NCBI GenBank assembly: GCA_037043455.1
Contig: JAWPHD010001221.1
Span: 248,001 to 312,000 of the forward strand
Direction of reading: 5' to 3'
Origin: Cyrtodaria siliqua
Taxonomy: Eukaryota > Mollusca > Bivalvia > Adapedonta > Hiatellidae
DNA: 64,000 bases
Shown here one piece after another: positions 34,676 through 45,708 of the stretch. The position numbers were made by a program, and so were the translations under genes. Every line of letters starts with the position of its first letter. Positions within the stretch are counted from its first letter, which is position 1. Below the pieces are notes generated by a model that did not search any database, was not told where the DNA came from, and worked only from the letters and a program-made list of their open reading frames with translations.

Positions 34676-36425
34676 GATTGATTTTATTTTATTTTTTTTC
34701 ATTTTTTTTTCCATTATCTTTTTAATTACTTGACACTTACTTTAAAATTTCTTGTCGGCGCTATTCATCCTAAATGCCTTGTTGAATTTCGATGAAACTT
34801 GGCAGGAAGCATCGGTAAGATGTCTAGTTGTGCATATCACGCTTTTGTTCCAGTTCGCTGATTTTTGACGGAGTTATGGCCCTTCGACATTTTTATTTTA
34901 AATTTCTTGTCCGCGCTACTCCTCTTAAACCCCAGGCTTCAGTATAAAAGGGAAAGCTCCGCCCACAAAATGTCAATCATTTCAAATTCAAATAGAACTC
35001 AGACTGTCTTCATTCAGGACATATATTTCTTTCTTTTTTCTGAAAATACTACATCATATTTTAAAAAGAATGTTCTCAGTGATGCATGAATTCATCCTCT
35101 ACTAATCAAACTATATGCTGTTTCTGAAGCTGCCCTCAAAGCACTATAATTATATATTTTATATTCCAAATTTTCGAAATTTTCAACAGGAAAATGACAG
35201 TTAATTTGAAATTTCACCTTTGACCCTGGTCATGTGATGTAAACAGAGTTATAGCTACTGGGAAATGTAAAAAGAAAGGGTCATGGCAGGGCACAGCATT
35301 GAGCCATACAACCTTCTTATCAGGTAAACATGCAGTGTACTCACCAGTCACCAGTCTCAGATGTAAACTACACAAAAACTGGACAGGGTTTATGAAGAAT
35401 TCTTCACACTTCCTTTATCTACTTCTGTAAGTTTTAGGTTTTCTTTCAAATAATGTCCAAGTCTATCTTTTTTTATTAGTAAACAGTAAAACTGTGTTTT
35501 TTTTCATGAAAATATCTCCATAGAATTATTATTTTAGATAATTTTTTGTCCATTTGGATTTTGATCAGGGTTGTCATTTCCATCATTTACATTACTATTA
35601 TTTCCACTAAAAGTATCTATCTGAGATGACGGGATGTTACATTCCTCAATCAATTCCACATTTATTTTATTTTGTCCAACAATACATTCTTCAAAATCCC
35701 ATTCATAATGCTGAAACAAATGTTTGATTGTATTGAACTGCAATTCAGTCAATTTCAATGTAAAGCATTTCACAGTTTCCTCAGCCATTGTATGCACATA
35801 TAACAGTTATCCACAAGTGTAATACAAATTGGCGGGATATCTTGACCACTCACACTGACACAGTCGGTTCCAAACGGGAACAGGCACTTTACACATGATA
35901 AGAATTACATTGGTAAAAGCAGTCAATAAATCTATTTCTTATCTAAACCCCCTAAACACTTGTAGGAATAAAAGCCACACTAATTTTGCCAGTTCAGATA
36001 TAATGACCTGTAACTAACTAATCAAAGGAGCCACTGCATGGGAGAATTCCAGCAGGAATGCTGAGCTGAAGTTAGTGTTTATTGCTCCTTTATGATAAGA
36101 TTTCATATTTATCAGACTTCCCAAGTCTACAACAGATGCAATTGTGTACATTGATTCAAAATGAGTGTGTGCATTTGATGTGTTCAAGAATTGGATTTCT
36201 TCACATTATTTTGTAGTATTTTAGTACATATATTGCCAATTACCATCTTTTAAAAAAAGAAATATGTAATTGCATGTACACTTGATATAATAACAGCAGA
36301 ATGCGATACATGTAACATTATTTAATACCAGTATGAATCAAAAGGTTGCATGGTCCACTTTTTTCCCATACACCATAAATAAATCTATAGGAGAAGAGAG
36401 CTATATCTATCTAAATCTATAAGAG
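34676..36425. other. Non-repeat block inside E2 with an 87-codon ORF
   Basis: This part of E2 between E3 and the E2 tail lacks the usual sub-repeats after about 34940. It contains the minus-strand frame at 35534-35797, listed separately. Otherwise it is AT-rich and unrecognised. Confidence 0.4.
35534..35797 (-). CDS. Unrecognised 87-codon ORF embedded in nested repeats
   Basis: An ATG-started frame on the minus strand reads MHTMAEETVKCFTLKLTELQ at its start. The middle is hydrophilic (LFQHYEWDFEECIVG, ELIEECNIPS) and the end is Asn/Asp-rich with a stop at 35534. The second Met, four codons in, may be the real start. The composition is protein-like and not low-complexity in the first 60 residues, unlike other frames in this region. 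No motif is recognised and no intron signals were established. It could be a first exon of an element-borne gene, a captured host exon, or chance. Confidence 0.3.
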   Translation of the reverse strand: MHTMAEETVKCFTLKLTELQFNTIKHLFQHYEWDFEECIVGQNKINVELIEECNIPSSQIDTFSGNNSNVNDGNDNPDQNPNGQKII

Positions 36426-38517
36426 CTGTTTTAGCCAGTAGAGCGTCCACAGGCCCTCTTGTTCAATATTTGGTCATGTACACTGGAAATCCCAGGGGTC
36501 GTGGGTTTAAATCTCACTGAAGGCATTTTTTTCCATGAAAAACCTTAGTTCATGGGTCGAATTTTTATGACTTTCTTTCTTTCCTTCTTCTTTTTTTTTT
36601 TTTTTTTTTTAATTTCTTTTTTTCTCGTAAGAAACCTTGGTTCATTTTTCTTTAATTGAGAGTAGGGGCCCTTGTTGAATCAGTTAGAACATAGAGTTAT
36701 AGGGAAGAACTTCAAAATTCTTCTTCTCTGAAACTACAAGAGATAAAGGTTTAATATATTTTTATTTTATTATCACCTTATGGATCCTCTACCAATAGTG
36801 TTCATATGGTGACCCTGGGTTCAAATTTGGTCCCGCCTCAGGGGGTCACAGTTTTACATAGACTTATATAGGGAAAAACTTCAAATCTTCTTCTCTGAAA
36901 CTATAAGAGCCAATGGTGATCGTGGGGTCAAATTTGGCTCAGTCCCATGGGTCACAGTTTACATAGAGTGAGACAGGGAAAAACTTCAAAAAGCTTCTTC
37001 TCTTAAACTTCAAGAGCTAAAGGTTTAATATTTTGAATTTATTATCAGCTTATTTTACTCTACAAAGTTTATTCAATTTGTGACCGTGGGGTCTAATTTG
37101 GCCCCGCTCCAGGGGTCACAGTTTTACATAGACTTATATATTATAGGGAAAAACTTTACATGTCAAACTTGGTTTGAGTGTTTATATTAACGAAAGTTTG
37201 ATTTGTTTTAAATTAGTCAAACTTGAGCCAAATACATCCCTCCCCCTATATCTTGGTAATTGAAGACACTTTGTAAAAAAACAACTAGTGTGATACTGCC
37301 ATATCTGACACACAATCCTTTTATCCTCCACCCCACCCCACCATGGACACCACATAGCAAGTAGAGCGATACAGGTCCTCTTGGGAGTTCTTGTTGTTTA
37401 TATGTGATTGCCGACTCTGATACTATAAAAGTTGTACAAATGAAGTTCCTAGAGTAAAAAAAGGCTGCGTCCCGGGGTTTTCTATCTGTCCATTTCCATA
37501 AAACAATCTCTGTAAATACGAAGAATCAAGTTTTGCAACTTTACCTTATGTTAAGTTTTCAATCTGATAATCAATTACACTTGTTAAGTACTTTTTCCTC
37601 TTTGCAAAAAATCTCAGGTGAGCGACTCAGGGCCATTTGGACCTCTTGCTTAATATTTAGAACACAATCCTTATAAACCCACGTCAAGAACATCATATTG
37701 TGATTATTAAAGCCTTTGGTTATTAGTTCATTTTGAATAGTACAGTTACTACTTAATTCTAATACCGATTAAGCAACAAATCCTATAGACAGATTAACGG
37801 TATCCCAACATTTCCCTTGTTTGCATGCTCTCTTTCAAGAACGCGGAATTAATTGTTAGTTAACGGACTAGTTTCATTGTTTACCGGATAAAGAATATAA
37901 TCCTGTAGATTATAAACCCTGTATATGTTTAATATACATTTTATACCAAATCTTGATCTTACGTAGGTATTTTTATTAACGAAAGGGAAAATAGACATTG
38001 TATTAGTTTTTAGTTTTAAAAAAAATGAACTTAATTTGGAGATAACGGATTCTTTCGGACATTTTTCGATAGCGAAGTGTTTGCTTCTAAGTGACGTCGT
38101 TGGATCCATACGTATAGTGGAATTCTCAAAATGGAGGTAAATATTACGATTTTCTTAATAACTTTATTTGTTTCTATGATTAACGTTTTTAAAATATCCC
38201 AGATATGCAAATACATTTATAACACGTGAATGCGTTTCTTACAGTTGCCCATTAAAAGACAAAATCTACAATTAGCTTTCCAGAACTGTACAATATTCGC
38301 CAACATTGACCGTTTGAACAACCCGTTCTAAGCAAGCAGACATATTCCTAGTTCATTTGTTTAGTGTGTTATACAATATAACTTCACAGATTTACTGATC
38401 AGTAGCATTCACATGAGACTTGCTGCAAATTCAATCTGACAAAGGGTACTCGTTTAATTGATGTTGTAGAACGTTTCTTTGGACCTTGTTATATCTAGTA
38501 TTCATTTCAAATTTCAG

Positions 38518-38658
38518 CAAGCCGTTCAGTCGGCCACGATGTCCGTGACAGTCACACCACGCGGCACCCAGACTACGCCTGGTGCTCGTAGTAGGAGTCT
38601 GAGCCCCAGTAAAACCGGCAGTCACATGAGCTTTGTCGGAACTCCATACAAGAACAGA
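38518..38658 (+). CDS. Coding exon 2 of the unknown 338-residue protein
   Basis: This exon encodes residues 170-216 (47 codons, phase 0 at both ends). The acceptor is AAATTTCAG and the donor is AGA|GTAAGC. The product is Ser/Thr/Pro/Arg-rich: SVTVTPRGTQTTPGARSRS, LSPSKTGSHMSF and GTPYKNR. It continues the low-complexity, probably phosphorylated character of exon 1. An alternative acceptor (GTTCAG) 12 nt in would shorten the exon by four codons without changing frame. Confidence 0.8.
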
Positions 38659-38761
38659 GTAAGCAAATAAGAGAAAAACAAAAATTGAAAGTTGCTTGTC
38701 TTTATTTTTTCCCTATAAGAAGAAATAGTTTAATAAGTGATGACATAGTTGATGTTGTTTG

Positions 38762-39486
38762 GTCCGATGGCCTACTAGATAGAACGGTAGTCTCTGAATC
38801 CGATGATCATGGGTTCGAGTCTCACATACACCCCTGGGTTTTCTATATGTGTTCTTAATCAGTTCACTTCCGTTAGCCTCGTCCTTAGGATGGGGACGTA
38901 AACCGAGCAGTTCCTTGTATGGTAGTTAACAAATCATGTATCTACTCGACAGTAAGAGAAGGACACTGTTCATGCACTTCTAACAGCCTATTAAATCATT
39001 TTAGAATTATTCTATATTTAGAATGTTATGATTCGTGGTTTCAAGAAACTCATTACTCATTGAGAGATACAAACAGTCTTAATCTGTTTCTCACAGCAAT
39101 TTAAATGCTCAGTCAGTTCTCAGAACTCACTGAGTTGCATCATATTGGTATGATGTGATGTCATAATACCCGGATGTGATGTCATAATACCAGAAAGTGA
39201 TGTCATGATAGAAACAACCAAATGAAAATATGCATTCTGATTGGTTCAGTGATAAATATTGAACCAATGAAACCAGTTAATTTCAAGCTCATAACATTCT
39301 CAGAACTCATTGAGGTTTTACTTGACATTGAGTAATAAGGTTCTTGAAATAGAGAAACACGAAATTTTAATAGTAACATGATTATAAAATGATTTAATAG
39401 ACTGCTTTCTATCTATCCTTTCACTCTCTTAATGGTGGCTCACCATATCATATAATGTTTTGATGAACCTTAAAACAACAGTTCAA
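38762..39486 (+). mobile_element. Type B-like SINE split by a MITE
   Basis: The left part (38762-38982) has a tRNA-like head (B box GGGTTCGAGTC) and the core CGTTAGCCTCGTCCTTAGGA, TGGGGACGTAAACCGAGCAG and AGTAAGAGAAGGACAC. The right part (39407-39486) continues the same consensus (TATCTATCCTTTCACTCTCT, TGATGAACCTTAAAACAACA). Together they make one old SINE interrupted by the element at 38983-39406. Confidence 0.85.
38983..39406. mobile_element. 424-bp foldback MITE inserted in the SINE, 5-bp target duplication
   Basis: Inverted ends of about 85 bp: CCTATTAAATCATTTTA and CAAGAA.C.TATTACTCA, mirrored on the right. TTCTA occurs at 38978-38982 and 39407-39411. The centre has a short array of GTGATGTCATAATACC. 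The SINE consensus reads through if the element is removed, which fixes its borders. Confidence 0.88.
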
Positions 39487-39863
39487 TTACTGTGTAGTGT
39501 ATTCGTGTTTATGACCATATTGCTTTTTGTGTACGACTTCCGTTTTTGTGCACGACTTCCGTTTTCGTGCTATGACATATTAGTATATTTACATTTATAT
39601 CTTGAATGTAAGAGTTCATATGCTGTTAGGACAGTGTCAGTATGTATATCAGTTATGCAAATATAAATATAATATTGATAAACAATGATCTTGTTTCATA
39701 TTTTAAATTAAGGACCAGCATCTGGTTTAGAAACTTCAAAATATACAGTGTTGTTTCACATCCACATTTACCAGATATTTAGACATTTGAAGAAACACAA
39801 TTTGTTTTATAGTTTGACACAGTTTAATCCATTGCGGCTGTGTCCCAGTATAATGTGTTATTC

Positions 39864-41335
39864 TTAGCTCTACTGGCCAAAGGCCAGGCGAGCTTATGCA
39901 ATCCCTTTTCGTCCGGCGTCCGTCTGTCTGTCTGTCCGTCCGTCCGTCCGTATGTTAGCAATTTTATAAAATCGACATCTCCTCTGAAACCGCTTGAAGG
40001 ATTTTGATGAAACTTCAACACAATGTTATTTGGGAGGGCCCCTCTCAGATTTATGTTTTTCATGGCCGCCAGTCATCCAAGATGGCCGCCATGGCTAAAA
40101 TTGTGTCAAATTTAAGGAAATTTCAAACAACATCTCCTCCGAAACCAATTATTCCATTCTTGTGAAATATCATAAGCATTGGGTTGGGTTGGCCTCTATC
40201 AAGTTTGTGTTTTTCTTTATCGTCGAATAACCAAAATGGCCACCACGGCGACTCAAAGTTTACATAGAGTTATATAGGAAATGGTTAAAAATGACATCTT
40301 CTCTGAAACCTCTTGAAGGATTTTGATTAAACTTAATCACCATGATATTTGGGATAGTCCCTCTCAGATTTTTGTTTTTCGTGGCCACCAGTCATTCAAG
40401 GTGGCCGCCATGTCTAAAGCTAGGTCAAATTTAAGGAAATTTCAAACGACATCTCCGAAACCACTTATTCCATTCTTGTGAAATATCATAAACATGTTCC
40501 TTGGGTTAGCCTCTATCAAGTTTGTGTTTTTCGTTATCGTCGAATAATCAAAATGGCCGCCACGGCGATCCAAAGTTTACATAGAGTTATATAGGAAAAG
40601 GCTAAAAATGACATATTCTCTGAAACAGCTTGAAGGATTTTGATGAAACTTCATTACAATGATCTTTAGGATAGTCCCCATCAGAATTATGTTTTTCGCG
40701 GCTGCCAGTCATCCAAGATGGCCGCCAGGGCTAAAATTAGGTCAAATTTAAGAAAATTTCAAACAACATCTCCTCCGAAGCCACTTATTCCATTCTTGTG
40801 AAATACCATAAACATGTTCCTTGGGTTAGCCTCTATCAAGTTTGTGTATTTCGTTATCTTCGAATAATCAAACTGGCCGCCACAGCGACCCAAAGTTTAC
40901 ATAGAGTTAATAGTTATATAGGAAAACGTTAAAAATGACATCTTCTCTGAAACCGCTTGAAGGATTTTGATGAAACTTAATTACAATGATCTTTGGGTTA
41001 GTCCCCCTCAGATTTGTGTTTTTGGGGTCTACAGTCATCCATGATGGCCACCATGGCTAAATTTAGGTCACATTTAAGGACATTTATCAAACGACATATT
41101 ACCACTTATTCAATTCTAGTTAAATATCATATACATGTTCCTGTTGTTGGCCTCTATCAAGTTTGTGTTTTTCGTTGTCGTCAAATATTCAAAATGGCCG
41201 CAACGATAACCCAAAGTTTACATAGAGTTATATATAGGAAACATCTTTCTTGGGTTGGCCTCTATCAAGTTTATGTTTTTGAATCACATCCTACAAGTAG
41301 AGCGTCTACAGGCCCACTTGGGCCTCTTGTTTCAT
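39864..41335 (+). repeat. TCCG-type element E4
   Basis: The head is TTAGCTCTACTGGCCAAAGG followed by CCAGGCGAGCTTATGC and GTCCGTCTGTCTGTCTGTCC. The tail is AAGTAGAGCGTCTACAGGCC followed by CACTTGGGCCTCTTGT. It has four internal units of about 320 bp with CATCTCCTCCGAAACC, TTGAAGGATTTTGATGAAAC, CAAGATGGCCGCCA and TTTACATAGAGTTATATAGG. Head and tail match E2 and stand alone here without nesting. Confidence 0.85.
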
Positions 41336-41479
41336 TTCTTACCATACAATAAAACGAGTAATTAGTATTCTGTATCTTACTATACAGGTGAATTATGTTT
41401 GTGTGCTTTTTATATTTTGCTTTTCAGACGCTATAATAAGTACAGTAATACACCTAGAAGTTTTGTAGATTGAAATTTA

Positions 41480-42140
41480 TCTTGCTATGCCCCCGGTCTC
41501 GAAGGCATATAGTGTTTGGATTGTCAGTCCGGTCTGTTAGTCTGTCCCTCCGTCCGAGTGTCTATCCTCCGGGTGTCCGTCCTATTTTCGTGTCTTGTCC
41601 ATAATTTTAATACGCTTTACTGATTTTGTTTTAAACTGGCTACAATAAATAACCATCATGTAACGATGTGCAGAGTGCAAGATCCATACCACTTTCTACC
41701 ATATAACTCTTTCTAGCATTTCTTCTTATTTCGTTTTATACATATTTCGTTTTATACATAGGCAACTTGTGCAATATTCTGTTTTGTGTCCGGTCCATAA
41801 CTTTAATATCGTTTATTCATTTTTTTTAACCTTGTCACAATGAAAAACCAATTTATGAGATGTGAAAGCTCTAGATCCATAACCTTGCCTAGAGCATTTC
41901 TACGGAGTTATACCCCTTTTTATATTTAGGCAACTTGTGCAAAAAATATGTTTTGTGTCCGGTCCATAACTTTAATATCGTTTAATCATTTCCTTCCACT
42001 TGTTTCTTTCGACTTGTCACAATGAATAGCCATCTTGTGGCGATGTTAAGAGCACAATTTTCATTACAATGTCTAGCGTTTCTTCGCAGTTATTTAAATT
42101 GCCTTTTATCAACGTTGTACATATTATACATTTGTGTAAT
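41480..42140 (+). repeat. Three-unit repeat with TGTGTCCGGTCCATAACTTT
   Basis: The head is TGCCCCCGGTCTCGAAGGCA followed by TCCGTCCGAGTGTC. Then come about three units of roughly 170-200 bp with CGGTCCATAACTTTAATATC, CACAATGAATAGCCATC and TAGCATTTCTTCG words. The build is similar to E1-E4, but the tail is not clear. Confidence 0.65.
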
Positions 42141-42166
42141 TCTTGACATTTAATGGAAGAAGTAGA

Positions 42167-42690
42167 TGCAGGGATTGTTGGACTATTCTGGAACTAGCTT
42201 CATTTAAAAGGGCTTTAAAAAACATGGAAAAAGCTGAAAACATTATCAAAATGTCATAAAAAATACAGGAGATATGATGTTTTAAAAAATTCTCAAATGG
42301 AGGCAGCCATCTTGAAATGATGACGTCATCGCGCCTTTATACCATTTATTGTATATTGATAAATATCATTTAAAACGAAGAATATCACTACAAATACATG
42401 TAAATCGTAAAAGGAGCGTATACAGTATACATATTTTACTTTGTATTTATAATTTAAGACATTTATTTGCTTTAAACACTATTTATTATTTAACTTCCAT
42501 ATATGGAAAATATCGCGATGATGTCATCATTCAAAGATGGCTGTCTTCATTTGAGTCTTTTTGCCAATTTTCAAAAGGTAATTTTAAGAAATGTTGATTT
42601 TTTTTTTTTTACCTTTTTCACGTTTTTTAAATCCCTTTTAAATGAAACTAGGTCCAGAATAGTGCAACATCCCCTTAAATTTTATAAACT
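42167..42690. mobile_element. Foldback element, about 520 bp
   Basis: Outer arms: TGCAGGGATTGTTGGACTAT, TCTGGAACTAGCTTCATTTA and AAAGGGCTTTAAAAAACATG, mirrored at 42610-42685. An inner pair, GGAGGCAGCCATCTTGAAAT with GATGACGTCATC (about 42298), faces GATGATGTCATC..AAAGATGGCTGTC (about 42518). It is non-coding and of unknown class. Confidence 0.8.
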
Positions 42691-43269
42691 GTTCCTAGGA
42701 GTGATGCTATTTTGTACAAATGTAAAACTAATGTATCGCTATTTCATCCAAAATCCCTGTCATCTATATTCGGGCCAAACATTTCCATCCGCATCTGACA
42801 TATTTCCAAATTTCTCTTTTCATACTTTTTTTTATATATATATATATATATATATATCACAGAAGCGTTGCCTCTGCAGTTTGGCGGCGTTAAGAAAAAC
42901 CCACCCTCCCCAACCCCTCGTGCTTGCAGTCAGAACTGTTATTCATCCCGATCTTTTGAGATCGCTGAGCCCGATATTTACAGATATCGGTGGTACATTC
43001 TCAAATACTTTTGTTTTCTTACTTGATTTCGAATCGGTGTTTCCATTACTGTGCACTACTACACCACTGTGAGTATTGTTTAATCACTCTTAGCATATGT
43101 TGCTTGCTTTTTAATTTATTCTTTTGACTGTTACCTGTGATACGCAGGCTTCATAACCTCTGCTCCAAACTAAATTCCATTTTGTTCTCGTTTAGTACAA
43201 AGCGTTTTGTTAGAAACCATACGGTTCCATGTTCACCGTCATATGCATACCACATCTTCGGGGTGGCTC

Positions 43270-44225
43270 ACATTTCTGTACTATTGACGTTTTAAATATT
43301 GAGTTCTGCTTAACCTGGGGCTAGAAGGCGTGAACGGTAGCAAGCACTTTTCACTACCGTTCATGAACAGTCTCAGTCAAACCGAGACTGCAATATTTTT
43401 TGTATTTATCGTGTTCGACGATTTCCAAATTTCTCTTTTCATACTTTTTTTTAGAGATATCTTGTTCATTCTTAATTAGTTTTGTTGATGTGTATACATA
43501 AGTCCAACCGACAACAAAAAACAAACAACAAAGACAAGGATAAACAAGAGGCAAGATATGTGTATGTGACATCACAAACACAAAATGGTTGATATAATAG
43601 CGGTACCGCATTTTGAATGCTAAGTGGCAAAAAGAACGTCGTGGGTTTAAACCAGGTTCTAGGGTGCACCAGCCCTCACCCTTATCCTATTTCATCCACA
43701 TAAAACGGGACAGTGTAAATAAGAAATTCACGCAAGGCTATAATAATTAGAGAAAAAATCCACACCGAGCTAAATAAATATCCTTTATCAAACTAGGCAA
43801 CATAAATAGGCAATATACGTATAACGTTAAAATGATCATGTATATATGAATATAACAAATAAATGCCTAGAAAGCCACATAGCTATTATTCAGTGACTTT
43901 GTAGAAGCCAGATAAAAAAGAGAATAAACCATTAAGGGTACGACAAGACAATATTTAAGACGAACATCAAACATTTCCGTATTTGTGGAATGTATGTATA
44001 CGTAATCATGGAGTCCGCAACAGTCAAAGAGGAAAGCATAGTGGCGAAATGTAAATGGGTCAAAGGGCGTTTGCAAAACGATAAGGTCATAACCTCTCTT
44101 GATAAACGTTTTTTACGTAGTTTGTTAATCACGTCGCCATGGAAGTCAGGTTGTGTGTCAGTTCTTAAATTGCTTTTATTTATATTGTATATCATAATAT
44201 GATCAGAAGGAGAGAACATTTCTTA
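43270..44225 (-). mobile_element. Diverged Penelope-like end fragments
   Basis: Pieces match parts of the 21.0-22.9 kb copy. They include GAACAGTCTCAGTCAAACCG near 43370, GGGTTTAAACCAGGTTCTAG at 43645, and CAGTCAAAGAGGAAAGCATA at 44022 with GTTAATCACGTCGCCATGGA at 44124. No RT motif survives. Confidence 0.5.
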
Positions 44226-44310
44226 TACAGTTCGTTTGATATTTGGCGCGAACTGTTCGATTGTTTTTTCAGACGTTCTTTAATTTAAAATGCCGCATAT
44301 GATACAAAAA

Positions 44311-44465
44311 CATCGTGTAATACCCGAGGATATACACAGCATATGTTAGTTATTGTGGTATAAATACAATAGAGCATGAGTCTTGCACGTGTACGGACGA
44401 TAATGCACTCGCTAACCCTCGTGCATTATCTCCCCGTACACGTGCAAAACTCATGCTCTATCCTA
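44311..44465 (+). repeat. Palindromic dispersed repeat (copy 1)
   Basis: A long hairpin at 44370-44460 pairs TAGAGCATGAGTCTTGCACG and TGTACGGACGATAATGCA with their complements over about 38 bp. An adjoining flank reads CCCGAGGATATACACAGCAT. The whole unit recurs in opposite orientation at 62830-62983. It may be the end of a larger element or a self-contained foldback. Confidence 0.85.
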
Positions 44466-44949
44466 TACTTATTTTATATGACACAATGCAGTATGCGGTC
44501 CTGCGTGACACCTCCTTTCTCATACATCACGTAGTTTGATTTGAGAAATAAAAGTTACTGTTGTTGTTCTTGTTAAATATGAATTGTCTCTACGAGGACA
44601 AAACACATTTTCATTATGTGGTGTATGTTTTAATTCTGTGTACAGTTTCAGAATGTACATAAACACATAATCTTACCAAAACCTTGATAATGTTGATTTA
44701 TATTGAATGACATTTTAAAATAGAATATAATATGTGAACACTATTGTTGTTGTATAAAATAAAAGTATGTATATGTTTATAAAGTATTGCTTTACTTTTA
44801 TTTTTAACTATATGTGCAGCCTATTTAATTTGGGGGTGAGAGGAGAGAGATATAGAGAATGTGTACAGATAGTTGTTATTTACTGTTAGGCATACATACA
44901 CTTGCAAGTGAAAAAAAGTGTTCAGTTTTGTGTCGAATGATGAATCCGT

Positions 44950-45233
44950 CCAATAATGATTTGACGGTCTCCGTGGCCCAGTGGTTAACGACGATGCGTT
45001 GTAAACCGTTTCGCCTCTCACCGCTGCGGGTTCGAATCACACTGGGAGCTCGACTTGTAGGTGAGGAAGTGTCGATTATTAAGGATGCCGGGAGGTGTAC
45101 AGTACTGGTTCTACCCAGGAGAAGTGGGTGGTCTGCCTCCACCACAAAAAAAAAACGACCGTCATATATAACCTTACATGTGTTGAAAATGACGTAAAAC
45201 ACAATACAAACAAACAAACAAACCAATAATGAT
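44950..45233 (+). mobile_element. Full-length type A SINE with 11-bp target duplication
   Basis: The body is 44961-45222. The head is GGTCTCCGTGGCCCAGTGGT followed by TAACGACGATGCGTTG, with B box GGGTTCGAATCAC. The core is GTACTGGTTCTACCCAGGAG and the tail is (CAAA)n. CCAATAATGAT is repeated at 44950-44960 and 45223-45233. The head carries about 14 extra bases (TTTCGCCTCTCACC) relative to the 4028 copy. Confidence 0.93.
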
Positions 45234-45640
45234 GTATGTAGTAAACATATACACATACAGAAACAGGTTTTAGATTATATTTGTGGTAAGCAGGTTTTTT
45301 CCCCCAAAACAAATAAAGACCTCTCAACAACATTTTCGTATTAGCTAATATGTTTACTTTTTGTATAATTCAGCTGCCGAAGGCAGCTGACTCTTATATG
45401 GGTTTTATATCTGTCTGTGGTTAACAGACGATGACTCATGTAAGTGGCAATAAGCATTCTTTACAACTTGAAATTCTAGAGAACTCGTCTAAAAAACTTG
45501 AATGGTATAAACACATATTTTGTAATGTTGAAAGGTTACCATTTCACTTGCTGAAATGACGTTTTCGTAAACCAGTCTACTGAAAAAATGTAGCATGTAA
45601 TTATTATTATGTATATATATTAGGAACAAAACATTCACAA

Positions 45641-45708
45641 GCCTCAATAACGCAGTTGATAGAGGCGCCGTGTTAGTGCCCAGGAAGTTAGAGTTCAAGC
45701 CTGCTTTT
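45641..45708 (+). mobile_element. tRNA-like SINE head or tRNA pseudogene
   Basis: CAATAACGCAGTTGATAGAG with GCGCC and AGTTCAAGCCTGC resemble an A and B box with the right spacing, followed by a T-rich tail. There is no complete cloverleaf and no SINE body that I can match. It is a fragment at best. Confidence 0.35.

Larger units (their letters stand above)
32056..36470 (+). repeat. TCCG-type element E2, inserted in E1
   Basis: The head is TTAGCTCTACTGGCCAACAGAG with GTCGTCTGTCTGTCGTCCG, and the tail is TTAGCCAGTAGAGCGTCCAC followed by AGGCCCTCTTG. GCTCTACTGGC and GCCAGTAGAGC are inverted. Inside, about five units of roughly 160 bp repeat CTATAAGCTTATGGTC, CAAGTTTGTTCAAATGGTGA, CCCTGGGGTCA and TTACATAGAC (about 32540-33260). 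Confidence 0.75.
31563..37650 (+). repeat. TCCG-type element E1, outer shell of a three-level nest
   Basis: The head is TTTAGCTCACCTGAGCC..AAGTGAGCGACATTG followed by GTCCGTCCGTCTGTCC. The tail is CTCAGGTGAGCGACTCAGGG followed by CCATTTGGACCTCTTG (about 37612-37649). Short inverted ends (AGCTCACCTGAG / CTCAGGTGAGC) pair. The interior has sub-repeats with CTTCTCAAGAACCGCTG, CTTCTTCTCTGAAACT and CAAGATGGC words. It is a widespread repeat type in molluscs and other invertebrates (from general knowledge). The mechanism is unknown and there is no transposase. Confidence 0.75.
16284..38517 (+). other. Intron 1 (22.2 kb), repeat-filled
   Basis: It runs from GTGGGT at 16284 to TTTCAG at 38517. It holds a GT microsatellite, the 431-bp hairpin array, a Penelope-like element, a Tc1 fragment, several MITEs, the G-rich duplication and the nested TCCG-type repeats, each listed separately. 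Sequence at 16415-17115, 18775-19300 and 23350-24370 shows nothing I can name. Confidence 0.65.

Noticed and set aside
42503..43072. 189-codon frame, the longest on the + strand in this region
   Set aside because: It runs through a foldback arm, a poly-T tract and a TA microsatellite. The composition is Phe-rich and not protein-like.
44820..45333. Frames of 66-126 codons on both strands
   Set aside because: Translations of the type A SINE. The same words occur at 3361 and 4028.
45641..45708. Functional tRNA gene
   Set aside because: A- and B-box words are present but no full cloverleaf can be formed. The tRNA-like heads of the SINEs are also not functional tRNAs.
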